A DNA stretch of 64,000 nucleotides from positions 1 through 64,000 of the forward strand of contig NZ_LECT01000038.1 of assembly GCF_001027925.1 (NCBI RefSeq), given 5' to 3'. Within the stretch, counting starts at the first letter, position 1, and every line of letters starts with the position of its first letter. A program made the translations under genes and the position numbers. The notes under the pieces are model-generated. The model made no database searches and had not been told where the DNA came from. It worked only from the letters and a program-made list of their open reading frames with translations. This document shows, piece after piece, positions 8,791 to 17,377 of the stretch. Source of the DNA: Rhodopirellula islandica (GTDB lineage: Bacteria; Planctomycetota; Planctomycetia; Pirellulales; Pirellulaceae).

Positions 8791-9966
8791 ATGAATGCTT
8801 CCAGAAAGCATCAGGGCTTCACGTTGGTGGAGTTGCTGGTGGTGATCGCCATCATTGGCGTTTTGGTCGGTTTGCTTTTACCGGCCGTCCAGGCTGCTCG
8901 TGAAGCCGCTCGCCGAATGAGTTGCAGCAACAACTTCAAGCAACTTGGTTTGGCAATTCACAACTATCACTCGGCTTACAACGCGATGCCGAAGCACGGT
9001 TCAGGGACCTACACCGATTATCCAACGGACAACGGGATCAACCCGCCCGGCGGAAACCGATCGGATTTGTCTGTTTTGGTAGGCATGTTGCCGTTCGTCG
9101 AGCAGCAAGGATTGTGGGAAGTGATCAGCAACCCAACGGCTTCCGGTTTCCAGGCGATGGGGCCTTGGCCCAATCGTCAATTGGCTGCCCACGCTGCTGT
9201 TCCTTATGATCCGTGGCTGACCAACATTCCTACCTTTCGTTGCCCCAGTGATCCCGGCGTTGGCTTGCCCGCTCACGGTCGTACGAACTATGCCGTGTGC
9301 CTCGGTGACTCGGGAACGTTGTGCGACGTTGGTGACACCACCGACTTGGGTAACAGTCGCGGTTTGCGGATCTATCAACAAACGGCCTGTCGCGGGGCTT
9401 TCATTCCCCGGACGCAAACCAAGTTCCGCGGGATCTTGGATGGTCTGTCCAACACCATTGCAATGGGCGAAATCATCACCGACTTGGGTGACTACGACAC
9501 TCGCTCTCACGCAGTGGACAGCCCTGTTGAGGTTTGGCGTGAAAACAACGCGTTGTCGTGTCGGCAGTACATCGATGTGGACCGCCCTCAGTTCTGGCGG
9601 AACGATGGTTCCACACCATTCACCGGAGATTCAGAGCAGCGTCGCGGTTTTAAATGGGCACTCGCTCGCCCGTTGTACACGGGCTTCGTCACTGTCCTGG
9701 CTCCTAACGATGAGTTGTGTTTCCAAGGCAACCAGGAACGGGAAGGCGACGTCACGCCCAGCAGTCGTCACCAAGGTGGCGTGCATGTCCTGATGTGCGA
9801 CGGTGCGGTCAAGTTCATCACGGACTCGATCGAAGCCGGCAACAGCAACAGCGCTCAAGTGCGACACGGTGGCGGATTCTTGACCCCTGGTTCGCCATCA
9901 CCGTTCGGCGTCTGGGGAGCCTTGGGCACTCGCGCCGCGAAAGAAATCATCGACGCAGAATTCTGA
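8791..9966 (+). CDS. DUF1559 protein with prepilin-type N-terminus
   Basis: 391 residues, starting at the ATG at 8791 with GAAGGAA upstream. The N-terminus carries the type IV prepilin/pseudopilin cleavage motif GFTLVELLVVIAIIGVLVG and continues as LLLPAVQAAREAARR. DUF1559 follows, ending in the typical SSRHQGGVHVLMCDGAVKFITDSI motif (about 320-350). These proteins are strongly expanded in planctomycetes and thought to be exported and anchored like pseudopilins. Their function is not established. It is paired with the upstream lipoprotein gene. Confidence 0.95.
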   Translation: MNASRKHQGFTLVELLVVIAIIGVLVGLLLPAVQAAREAARRMSCSNNFKQLGLAIHNYHSAYNAMPKHGSGTYTDYPTDNGINPPGGNRSDLSVLVGMLPFVEQQGLWEVISNPTASGFQAMGPWPNRQLAAHAAVPYDPWLTNIPTFRCPSDPGVGLPAHGRTNYAVCLGDSGTLCDVGDTTDLGNSRGLRIYQQTACRGAFIPRTQTKFRGILDGLSNTIAMGEIITDLGDYDTRSHAVDSPVEVWRENNALSCRQYIDVDRPQFWRNDGSTPFTGDSEQRRGFKWALARPLYTGFVTVLAPNDELCFQGNQEREGDVTPSSRHQGGVHVLMCDGAVKFITDSIEAGNSNSAQVRHGGGFLTPGSPSPFGVWGALGTRAAKEIIDAEF

Positions 9967-10008
9967 GTTCTGGCTGTGCGAGACTTCTTGTTGGTCGTTT
10001 GAGACTTT

Positions 10009-10026
10009 GAGCGACGTTGGTCGCTC
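10009..10026. terminator. hairpin between convergent genes
   Basis: GAGCGAC-gttg-GTCGCTC forms a perfect 7-bp stem with a 4-base loop between the DUF1559 gene (plus) and the metX-metW gene (minus), touching the latter's stop codon. No T-tract follows on either strand, so termination by this hairpin is plausible but unproven. Confidence 0.45.
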
Positions 10027-11836
10027 AGGTCGGTTGGCTCTCGCGGTGAAAAGCGATCACCGCGGTGTCGGCATTCAGATTGGGATCGTTGTCGGGTTCA
10101 ATGCGTTGACCCTGGTCAACGTCCCAGAAGACTTCCTGATCGATCACGACGTTCAGTTGGCCCAGCAGGTCACGAACGTCGGCGATCGTGGGGAAGCGTC
10201 GGTTGGGCGTGTTGTGCCAATCGAAATCAAACTCGCCCGGGGCTTTGGGCGATCGCCCATGTGTCACGTAGTGATCTCTGAGTTGGCGATAGGCAAAGTT
10301 GGGGAAGCTGATGATCGCGTGTCGGCCGACTCGTAGCATCTCGTCCAGCAATTCGACAACGTTCTCGACCGCTTGCAGTGTCGCGTTGAGCACCACGTAA
10401 TCGAACTGGTTGTCGATGAAGGCGGGCAGTCCGTTGTTCAGGTCGTAGTCGATCACATCGATGCCTCGCATCGCGGTCGACAACAGGTTCTCTTGAGCCA
10501 CCTCGACGCCCATCAGTCGCTGTCCCGGTTCAACGTGCCGGTCGCGAATCGCGGCGAGCAATTGGCCGTTGCCACAGCCGAGGTCCAGCACGCTGGCTCC
10601 CGTGGGGATGATTTCCAAGATGGATTCTTCGTCCACGCTCAGCCTGGTCTCCGAGGGGACCTCGGGACGTGTTTCCGGGTCTCGCAATCGTTCGCGAACC
10701 AGCGGTCCGTAGGTCGCGATGTCTTTTGCGATCAGGAAGGCATCGTGCCCCGCGTTGGTGGTGATCTCGGCGTAGGTGACACGTTTGTCGAGTGCCGTCA
10801 GCGCGTTGACGACCTCGCGGGATTGAGCGGGTGGGAACAACCAATCGCTGCTGAAACTGATGAGCAAGAAATCACAGGATGCTTCGTCAAACGTTTCCAT
10901 GAGCTTCAATCGCGTGCCGCCAAGGTCGAATAGGTCCATCGCCATCGACAGTGTCACGTAGCTGTTGGCATCGAAGCGTGTTGTGAACTTCTGGCCTTGA
11001 TGGGCCAAGTAAGAGCCAATGCTGAAACGTTGTTCAAATTGCGAGGCAATCTGCCGTGGGTCATGACGGTCGGGATCGAACTTGGCCTCCATCGCTTCGA
11101 CCGACAGGTACGTGATATGACCGAGCATTCTCGCGATCGCGAGTCCTGTGTCGGGGCGTTGGGCTTGATTGTAGTACTGGCCGTCGGCGTAGTGTGGGTC
11201 GGTTTGGATCGCGTTGCGAGCGATGACATCAAACCCGAGTGCTTGGCTGTTCAGTCGTGGGGAGGTCGCGATGGCGATGCAGGTTTTCGCCGCGTCGGGG
11301 TAGCGATTGATCCATTGCAAGACTTGATGACCGCCCAGGGAACCGCCAACCACGGCCCGCCATTGTTGGATTCCCAGGTGGTCCGCCAATCGCTTTTGAA
11401 CTTCGACGATGTCGCCGATGGTGATCCGGGGGAAGTTGGCTCCGTAGGGTTTGCCATCAGGCGAGGTGGGGTCCGCGTCGCCGGGGCCGGTGCTGCCGCG
11501 ACAGCCTCCCAAGACGTTCGGGCAGACGACGAAGAATCGATCGGTGTCCAGGGGCAAACCGGGGCCGATCAAGCCATCCCACCAACCCGGTTCGTCGTCT
11601 TGATTGTGACGTGCCGCATGGGAGTCACCTGAGACGGCATGGCAGACCAGAATCGCATTGGATGCTTCGGCGTTCAGCCTGCCCCAGGTCTCAAAGCAGC
11701 ATCGAACCTCGGGAAGTTCGCCGCCGCGTTCGAGTGTCAGCGGTTGATCAAACGTCACGTACTTGGCATGCGTCAAAGGAGCGTCGGTCCGCACATCGTC
11801 GGTGCTCGACAGGTCCTCGTTGGAAAGCTCACCCAT
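10025..11836 (-). CDS. metX: homoserine O-acetyltransferase fused to MetW methyltransferase-like domain
   Basis: 603 residues from the ATG at 11836; a TTG at 11917 would add 27 residues. The N-terminal alpha/beta-hydrolase (about 20-390) is MetX, which acetylates homoserine for methionine synthesis. The nucleophile is S166 in VVGGSLGGHQ, with DWLFPPAQS and NAGHDAFL carrying the other triad residues. The C-terminal part (about 400-600) is MetW, a SAM-methyltransferase-like fold beginning with SVLDLGCGNGQLLA and containing GRHAIISFPNFAYRQLR. MetX and MetW are usually separate neighbouring genes, and MetW is known to support MetX. Here they are one polypeptide. The next gene upstream encodes MetY, giving a complete direct-sulfhydrylation pair. 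Confidence 0.93.
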   Translation of the reverse strand: MGELSNEDLSSTDDVRTDAPLTHAKYVTFDQPLTLERGGELPEVRCCFETWGRLNAEASNAILVCHAVSGDSHAARHNQDDEPGWWDGLIGPGLPLDTDRFFVVCPNVLGGCRGSTGPGDADPTSPDGKPYGANFPRITIGDIVEVQKRLADHLGIQQWRAVVGGSLGGHQVLQWINRYPDAAKTCIAIATSPRLNSQALGFDVIARNAIQTDPHYADGQYYNQAQRPDTGLAIARMLGHITYLSVEAMEAKFDPDRHDPRQIASQFEQRFSIGSYLAHQGQKFTTRFDANSYVTLSMAMDLFDLGGTRLKLMETFDEASCDFLLISFSSDWLFPPAQSREVVNALTALDKRVTYAEITTNAGHDAFLIAKDIATYGPLVRERLRDPETRPEVPSETRLSVDEESILEIIPTGASVLDLGCGNGQLLAAIRDRHVEPGQRLMGVEVAQENLLSTAMRGIDVIDYDLNNGLPAFIDNQFDYVVLNATLQAVENVVELLDEMLRVGRHAIISFPNFAYRQLRDHYVTHGRSPKAPGEFDFDWHNTPNRRFPTIADVRDLLGQLNVVIDQEVFWDVDQGQRIEPDNDPNLNADTAVIAFHRESQPT

Positions 11837-11937
11837 GGAAGTTTGGCTCTCGATTCGTGCTTTCCGAAACGATCTCCCGGAAGCTTTTTCGCGGGAGATG
11901 GAATGTTTCGGAGGCAACGTTTCGAATGCTTCTGCGG

Positions 11938-13257
11938 TTACGCGGTCGCAACGGCCAGAGCCTGTTTGAGGTCATCGAGGATATCGTCGATGTCTTCGAT
12001 GCCCACCGAAACCCGGACGTACTCGGGGCTGACACCGGCGCGTCGTTGCTCGTCTTCGGTGAGTTGCTGGTGCGTGGTGCTGGCGGGGTGAATGACCAGC
12101 GTTTTTGCATCGCCGATGTTGGCCAGATGCGAGCAAAGTTGGCAAGCGTTGATGAACTTCTTGCCCGCTTCCATGCCGCCTTTGATACCAAACCCGAGGA
12201 TGGCACCTTTGCCGTTGGGAAGGTATTTCTCTGCCATCGCATGATGCGTGTGCGATTTCAGGCCGGGGTAGTTGACCCATTCCACGGCGTCGTGAGCTTC
12301 CAGGAACTCAGCCACTTTCATCGCGTTTTCGCAGTGACGCGGCATGCGAAGGTGAAGGGTTTCGATGCCTTGCAAGAACAGGAACGCAGCGAAGGGGCTC
12401 ATCGCTGCCCCCGTGTCACGCAACCAGTGCGTGCGGATGTGGACGTTGTAGGCGATGTTGCCCATGCCACGCAGGTGTTCTTCGAAAACCGCACCGTGGT
12501 AGGAAGGGCTGGGGGCACAGAACTCAGGCCACTTTTCGGGTTGGTCGGCCCATTTGAAGTTGCCGCTGTCGACGATGCAGCCACCGATGTGCGTGCCGTG
12601 GCCACCCAGGAACTTGGTTGTGCTGTAGATCACGATGTCGATGCCGTGCTCGATCGGACGCAGCAAGTAGGGCGTCATCACGGTGTTGTCACACAGCAGA
12701 GGGATTGCGCCGTGAGGTGCCGAGTGGGCGGCGTCCGCGATGGCTTTGAAATCGGGCACATCGTTTCTGGGGTTGCCGATGCTCTCCATGTAAACCAGTC
12801 GCGTGTTCTCATCGACCAGTTCGTGGATCTTTTCGGGGTGATCGGGATCGAAGAAGCGAACTTCGATGCCGAGGTTCTTCAGCGTTTGCGTGAACAGCGT
12901 CCAGGTGCCGCCATACAGCGACGTGCTGCTGATGATGTTTTGGCCGCTGTGAGCGATCGCCAGAACCGCCGCGGTGATCGCGGCTTGTCCCGATGCGAAG
13001 CACAGTCCCGTGGCACCGCCGTCCATCGCTGCGATGCGTTTTTCCAGCACATCGACCGTGGGGTTCATCAAGCGACTGTAGATGTTGCCAAATTCCGCCA
13101 AGCCAAACAGGGCGGCTGCGTGATCCGTGCTGTCGAATTGGTAGCTGGTGGTGGCGTAGATCGGCACCGCGCGGCTTTTGGTCGTGGGGTCAGCGACTTG
13201 TCCGGCGTGAAGAGCTCGGGTCGCCAGGCGATGATTTTGAGTCGGATCGGCGGACAT
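11938..13257 (-). CDS. metY: O-acetylhomoserine sulfhydrylase
   Basis: PLP-dependent enzyme of the Cys/Met metabolism family. It converts O-acetylhomoserine and sulfide to homocysteine, using the product of the neighbouring MetX. The protein has 439 residues, the usual length. The PLP-binding lysine lies in [17 protein letters not shown], the cofactor ring region in [11 protein letters not shown] and SLYGGTW, and YSRLMNPT near the N-terminus is the conserved substrate-side motif. The gene ends 101 bases before the metX-metW start on the same strand, which supports co-transcription. Confidence 0.95.
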   Translation of the reverse strand: MSADPTQNHRLATRALHAGQVADPTTKSRAVPIYATTSYQFDSTDHAAALFGLAEFGNIYSRLMNPTVDVLEKRIAAMDGGATGLCFASGQAAITAAVLAIAHSGQNIISSTSLYGGTWTLFTQTLKNLGIEVRFFDPDHPEKIHELVDENTRLVYMESIGNPRNDVPDFKAIADAAHSAPHGAIPLLCDNTVMTPYLLRPIEHGIDIVIYSTTKFLGGHGTHIGGCIVDSGNFKWADQPEKWPEFCAPSPSYHGAVFEEHLRGMGNIAYNVHIRTHWLRDTGAAMSPFAAFLFLQGIETLHLRMPRHCENAMKVAEFLEAHDAVEWVNYPGLKSHTHHAMAEKYLPNGKGAILGFGIKGGMEAGKKFINACQLCSHLANIGDAKTLVIHPASTTHQQLTEDEQRRAGVSPEYVRVSVGIEDIDDILDDLKQALAVATA

Positions 13258-13327
13258 GCAAAAACTCGATCGTGGGGGACTAGGAAGGGGATTTCAGCGG
13301 CAAAGACGCAGCAGGCTAACAAATCGT

Positions 13328-14443
13328 TCAGCGATTGTCGCCAGCCAGCTTGATCAGCTTTTCGGCACCTCGACGCAGCGTGTCATCGCTGGCCGCGAAG
13401 CTGATTCGGAAGTGGGAATCGTGTTGGCTGAAAATCTTGCCAGGAATGATCAGCAAGCCATCGGCGATGGCGCGTTCGACAAACGCTGTCCCGCCCTCGT
13501 TTCCCGGGGCTTTCGGAAACAGGTAGAAAGCGCCCCCAGGGCTGGTCAATTCAAAGTGCGGGGACAATTGTTCGACCATGAAATCGCGTTTTCGGCGGTA
13601 GTCATCGATATGGCCGTCCAGCGAGACTTCCATCGCTCGCAGGGCTCCCCACTGGGCGGGCTGCGGCGAGCAGACAAACGAATACTGTTGGATCTTGAGC
13701 ATCGTCGCGATGATTTCAGGCGGCCCGTGGACGTAACCCACTCGCCAGCCTGTCATCGCATGCGATTTGCTGAAACCGTCAATCACGATCGTCTCGGGGT
13801 TGGTCGCCGCGGGCGATGCAAAATCGCCGTCGTAGAAGAATCGGCTGTAAATCTCGTCGGAAAGCAATGCGATGTTGTGCTTGGCCGCCAATTCGCCGAC
13901 GTCCCGCAGGTCTTGCTCCGAAGCGGTCACCCCGGTCGGGTTGGCCGGGCTGTTGACCAGGATCATCTTGGTTTGGGGGGTGATCGCCGCTTCGATCTTG
14001 GCTGGATCCAAGCGGAAATCGGGGTAGGAGTCGATCGTGACAGGGATTCCGCCGCACAGACTGACGAGGGCCGGGTACATCACGAAGTACGGGTCCAGGA
14101 AGATGACCTCGTCGCCGGGATTGATCATCGACAGCATTGACAGCACCAAGCCGCCCGATGTCCCGCTGCTGATGAACACGTCTCGGTTTTGACCGGGGTA
14201 CTTGGCGTTGACCTCTGCCAGCAGCCTTTCTCGCAGCGGAGCGATGCCCTGGGTTGGCGAGTAGGCGTTTTTGCCCGAGCGAATCGCGTCGATGGTGGCG
14301 TCTTGGATTTCTTCGGGGACGTCAAAGTCCGGTTGCCCGATCGACAAGTTGATCGGGTCTTTCAGTTTCGCAGCCAGATCGAAAACTTTTCGAATTCCGC
14401 TGCTATCAAAGGAGGCCGTTCGATCCGCGATCCAAGGATGCAT
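13328..14443 (-). CDS. class I/II aminotransferase (aspartate-aminotransferase-like)
   Basis: 371 residues, fold-type I PLP aminotransferase. Motifs include NLSIGQPDFDVPEE near the N-terminus, SSGTSGGLVLSM for phosphate contact, NSPANPTG, the lysine in DGFSKSHAMTGWRVGY and a C-terminal RISFAAS containing the carboxylate-binding arginine. The family includes aspartate, aromatic and N-succinyldiaminopimelate aminotransferases, so the substrate cannot be fixed from sequence alone. It lies 70 bases upstream of metY on the same strand. A role in aspartate-family amino acid supply would suit the context. Confidence 0.9.
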   Translation of the reverse strand: MHPWIADRTASFDSSGIRKVFDLAAKLKDPINLSIGQPDFDVPEEIQDATIDAIRSGKNAYSPTQGIAPLRERLLAEVNAKYPGQNRDVFISSGTSGGLVLSMLSMINPGDEVIFLDPYFVMYPALVSLCGGIPVTIDSYPDFRLDPAKIEAAITPQTKMILVNSPANPTGVTASEQDLRDVGELAAKHNIALLSDEIYSRFFYDGDFASPAATNPETIVIDGFSKSHAMTGWRVGYVHGPPEIIATMLKIQQYSFVCSPQPAQWGALRAMEVSLDGHIDDYRRKRDFMVEQLSPHFELTSPGGAFYLFPKAPGNEGGTAFVERAIADGLLIIPGKIFSQHDSHFRISFAASDDTLRRGAEKLIKLAGDNR

Positions 14444-14479
14444 GGTGACTCGTTGTCAGTGATTGAGGGTTGGGGCACC

Positions 14480-14547
14480 GTAGCGGAAGTCGTCGAGACT
14501 TTCGGGACTTCGTCAAGGAAGTCGAAACTCTTGACGAGTTTCGCTAC
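14480..14547. repeat. imperfect long inverted repeat
   Basis: The arms starting GTAGCGGAAGTCGTCGAGAC (14480) and ending TTGACGAGTTTCGCTAC (14547) are reverse complements with a few mismatches over about 26 bases. It lies in the 315-base gap between the divergent aminotransferase and DUF4416 genes. The remainder of 14444-14758 holds no gene I can support. Confidence 0.6.
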
Positions 14548-14758
14548 TCAAGCAAATCACGCTCGTTTCGCGGATCAGGATATCATTCACCTCGGGTTTC
14601 GGTAGTCCGTGTTTGAGTCTCGAGCTCCGTCGATTGACACCGCCGCCCTGCCCTGCCCAAGATTTGGGATGGCCCGCCCGGGATTATCAGAGGGTCCGTT
14701 GCGGGCGGTTGGTGAAGCGAAAAGGAAAAATCGTGCTAGGAAGGATGTTGAAAACGGG

Positions 14759-15355
14759 ATGAGCGAAATTCGATTGATCGAGCCTGTGGTCCGTTTTTGC
14801 GCCGTGATTTCGCGACACGAGGAGGCTCGCCAGTGGGCGAAGCAGCGGTTGGCCGAACGCTGGGGTGAACTCGGTGAGCAAGGCACGCCCAGTTCGTTCG
14901 AAGCAGGAGGGTTTTACAAGCCTGAAATGGGCGATGGTTTGACCAAGGAATTGATTGGAATCGCCGAATTCGCCGATCCGGCTGGGTTGGCGGACTGGAA
15001 AAACGTCACCAACGATTGGGAAGCCGAATACGCTTCGCTGGGCCGGCATCCCGAGCCTCGGCCGTTGAATTTGGATCCCGGGTACGTCAGCCAGGCCAAG
15101 TTAGTGTTGGCGACGATCAAGGATCGCGATCACCGGATTTATCTGCGAGACGGGATCTTTGCCGAGGTCACCTTGAACTATGTTGGTGGCCGTTGGGTTC
15201 ATCACCGATGGAGCTACCCGGATTATCGCATTGAAACCGTGGCCCAGTTCGCGGCGGCATGCCGAGGGCGGTTGCGTCAGCATTTGAAGGCGACCGGCGG
15301 TTTTCGTGTTGGGGTCAAGAAAACCCCCGGTGCGAAGTCCGTGACTGGCTCCTGA
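14759..15355 (+). CDS. DUF4416 family protein
   Basis: 198 residues from the ATG at 14759 (MSEIRLIEPV). An upstream frame to 14609 exists but looks non-coding. The conserved DUF4416 block is clear: LNLDPGYVSQAKLVLATIKD, then HRIYLRDGIFAEVTLNYVGG and RWSYPDYRIETV (about 108-165). The family occurs in planctomycetes and several other deep bacterial phyla, with no established function. No signal peptide or membrane segment is seen. The following gene encodes an ABC-type permease in the same direction after 152 bases. Confidence 0.85.
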   Translation: MSEIRLIEPVVRFCAVISRHEEARQWAKQRLAERWGELGEQGTPSSFEAGGFYKPEMGDGLTKELIGIAEFADPAGLADWKNVTNDWEAEYASLGRHPEPRPLNLDPGYVSQAKLVLATIKDRDHRIYLRDGIFAEVTLNYVGGRWVHHRWSYPDYRIETVAQFAAACRGRLRQHLKATGGFRVGVKKTPGAKSVTGS

Positions 15356-15507
15356 GGCTCGTTTCGTCGGCCGGTGAGATCCTGGCGATCGCACAGGCAA
15401 ACAAATCCGCCGAATCCGTGTTCTGGCTGCAAACCAAACGGGTTGGTCTCGCGTAGCAGCCTGACCGAAGGTTCTTTCCGTCCTTTTCTCGACACGAGTC
15501 GCCAAGC

Positions 15508-17277
15508 ATGATTGCTGGGTCCGCTATTTCACTGTTCTCCGATTTTGCTGGCGTTGAATCGGGTTTGTTTCCAGTTGCCCAGGTCGGCAAGTGGCTGCCC
15601 GTGTTCGTCACCCCCCTTTGGGTTCTGTCGATTGGGTTGCTGCTCGGGGCGTTGGTGACCGCGGTGGTCCACGGCGTTTTGAGTGCCCTGTCGTTTGTGC
15701 CGGGGTTGGGGAATTTGGCAGACGACCCCAAGCGTGGCGTCACGCTGTCGCTGGTCGCCGGTGCGATTTTCTCGGCCGTGTTGTGCTACTTCTACGTGCC
15801 CCAAGGCGGTGAGAATGGCCAGCTCCTGTATCTGCCCCTGGTGACCTTGGGCATGATTCTGGGGTTTGGGTTGATCTACGGAATGTGGCATCGAACTCGA
15901 TCCGAGTGGATGTCGATTCTGGGCGAAGGTGTCATCCCGTACATCTTGAGCACGCTGGGTGTGTTCGCCGTGATCGGTTTGGGATCGACGCCGTTTGTCG
16001 AAAACCCGATGGCGATTCTCGAGAGCGTTCCCGCGGTGAACTTGGTCGGTGACGGCACCGTGGTCGAAGTCGCGACCATCGCTCCTTCGTCTGACCCGGA
16101 CATTCCTGAGTTCCTGCCAGCGGAGATCACTTACAACTTCCGCAACGTCGCGGAACTGCGAATCGAAAGTGACAAGCGAGTTTTCCTGGCCGATTCCGAC
16201 AAAGCCGAAGCCTTCAGCCGTGCTCCCATCGAGTTGAACCCGGGCAGCACCGAAGCGGTGACCTACAAATACGAAGACCGTGAGCAGCCACCGATTCCGG
16301 GTGACCCGTCCAAGCTGCACATCTACAACCAAGAAATCGACCCGGCTCGTGTGGTCTTCACGTTCAAGAACTTGCCGCAGATTCCGCAAGCGTCGTCGAT
16401 CGTGTTTTCTGCGATTGCATTCTTTTTGACGCTGACCGGATTCATGGCGCTGCGGCAAGCGGCTCCTCGGGTTTGGGCGTTGGCTCTGTCGACCGCCAAG
16501 AACGAGATGGCTCAGCCGTTGTACCTGTTGCTGTTGGCGATCGGGATCTTCGCGGTGTTGCTGTTTGGGATCTTCCCATTCAACACGCTGGGCGATGACA
16601 TTCGACTGCTCAAAGACAGCGGTGTGACCATGATCATGGTGTTGGGCATGTTGCTCGCCGTGTGGAGTGCCGGAACATCTGTCAGCGACGAAATTGACGG
16701 CCGAACCGCATTGACCGTGCTCAGCAAACCGGTGAGTCGACGTTCGTTCATCTTGGGCAAGTACACCGGAATCATGTTGGCCGTGTTGGTGCTGTTCGTG
16801 ATTCTGGCAGCGGTCTTGTTGGTGGTGATGTCTTACAAGCCGATTTATGACGCTCGAGAAACCAGTCAACAGCAGCCTCCGTGGCAAGTCGGCCATGAAG
16901 AGATCATCACGACATTGCCGATCTTGGGCCTGTATTTCATGGAAACAATGGCGATTGGTGGAATCGCGGTCGCATTGGCAACCCGTTTGCCGCTGCTGGC
17001 AAACTTCATCACGTGTTTTGCGATCTACGTGGTCGGCAACCTGCTCAGTCCGTTGGTTGCGTCGGCGAGAGAGAACACGGAATTGGTCGGATTTGTTGGT
17101 AAATTGATAGCGGTGGTGGTCCCCAATCTGAACTCATTCAACGTTCAGGCGGCGGTGGACGCAGGAAATGCGATCCCTCTGATCTACTTGGCGGCCGCTT
17201 TCAACTATCTTGTGGTGTTTGTCATTGCCATTTGGATGGTGGCGATGTTGTTGTTTGAAGATCGCGATTTGGCTTGA
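15508..17277 (+). CDS. ABC-2 type transporter permease
   Basis: 589 residues with N-terminal hydrophobic helices (about 30-60, 78-95, 108-130, 146-163). A periplasmic beta-rich stretch with PSSDPDIPEFLPAEITYNF follows, and then a permease core of about six helices (300-585). The core reads SDEIDGRTALTVLSKPVSRRSFILGKYTG, the hallmark of the NosY/GldF-like permeases that work with a separate ATPase. No canonical ABC ATPase lies nearby. The next gene encodes an ABC-like protein with degenerate ATPase motifs, so the true partner is either elsewhere or absent. The substrate is unknown. Confidence 0.88.
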   Translation: MIAGSAISLFSDFAGVESGLFPVAQVGKWLPVFVTPLWVLSIGLLLGALVTAVVHGVLSALSFVPGLGNLADDPKRGVTLSLVAGAIFSAVLCYFYVPQGGENGQLLYLPLVTLGMILGFGLIYGMWHRTRSEWMSILGEGVIPYILSTLGVFAVIGLGSTPFVENPMAILESVPAVNLVGDGTVVEVATIAPSSDPDIPEFLPAEITYNFRNVAELRIESDKRVFLADSDKAEAFSRAPIELNPGSTEAVTYKYEDREQPPIPGDPSKLHIYNQEIDPARVVFTFKNLPQIPQASSIVFSAIAFFLTLTGFMALRQAAPRVWALALSTAKNEMAQPLYLLLLAIGIFAVLLFGIFPFNTLGDDIRLLKDSGVTMIMVLGMLLAVWSAGTSVSDEIDGRTALTVLSKPVSRRSFILGKYTGIMLAVLVLFVILAAVLLVVMSYKPIYDARETSQQQPPWQVGHEEIITTLPILGLYFMETMAIGGIAVALATRLPLLANFITCFAIYVVGNLLSPLVASARENTELVGFVGKLIAVVVPNLNSFNVQAAVDAGNAIPLIYLAAAFNYLVVFVIAIWMVAMLLFEDRDLA

Positions 17278-17377
17278 TTGCCGCGTCTGTTGCATTGGAA
17301 GCTGGTTTGAGAAAAACGGTGACCGGTCGTGACGGATCGTCGATCGCAACGATTGCGGTCGGGATAACAAACGAACG

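Noticed and set aside
8791-9966. Type IV pilus or type II secretion cluster
   Set aside because: The prepilin motif belongs to a DUF1559 protein, and no pilus assembly genes lie nearby.
11611-13353. 580-codon plus-strand frame opposite metX and metY
   Set aside because: It is antisense to well-supported enzymes and has no recognisable domain; long shadow frames are common where codon bias is strong.
15529-16896. 455-codon minus-strand frame opposite the ABC-2 permease
   Set aside because: The sequence is Gln/Arg/His-rich, as expected from the antisense of membrane codons, with no motifs.
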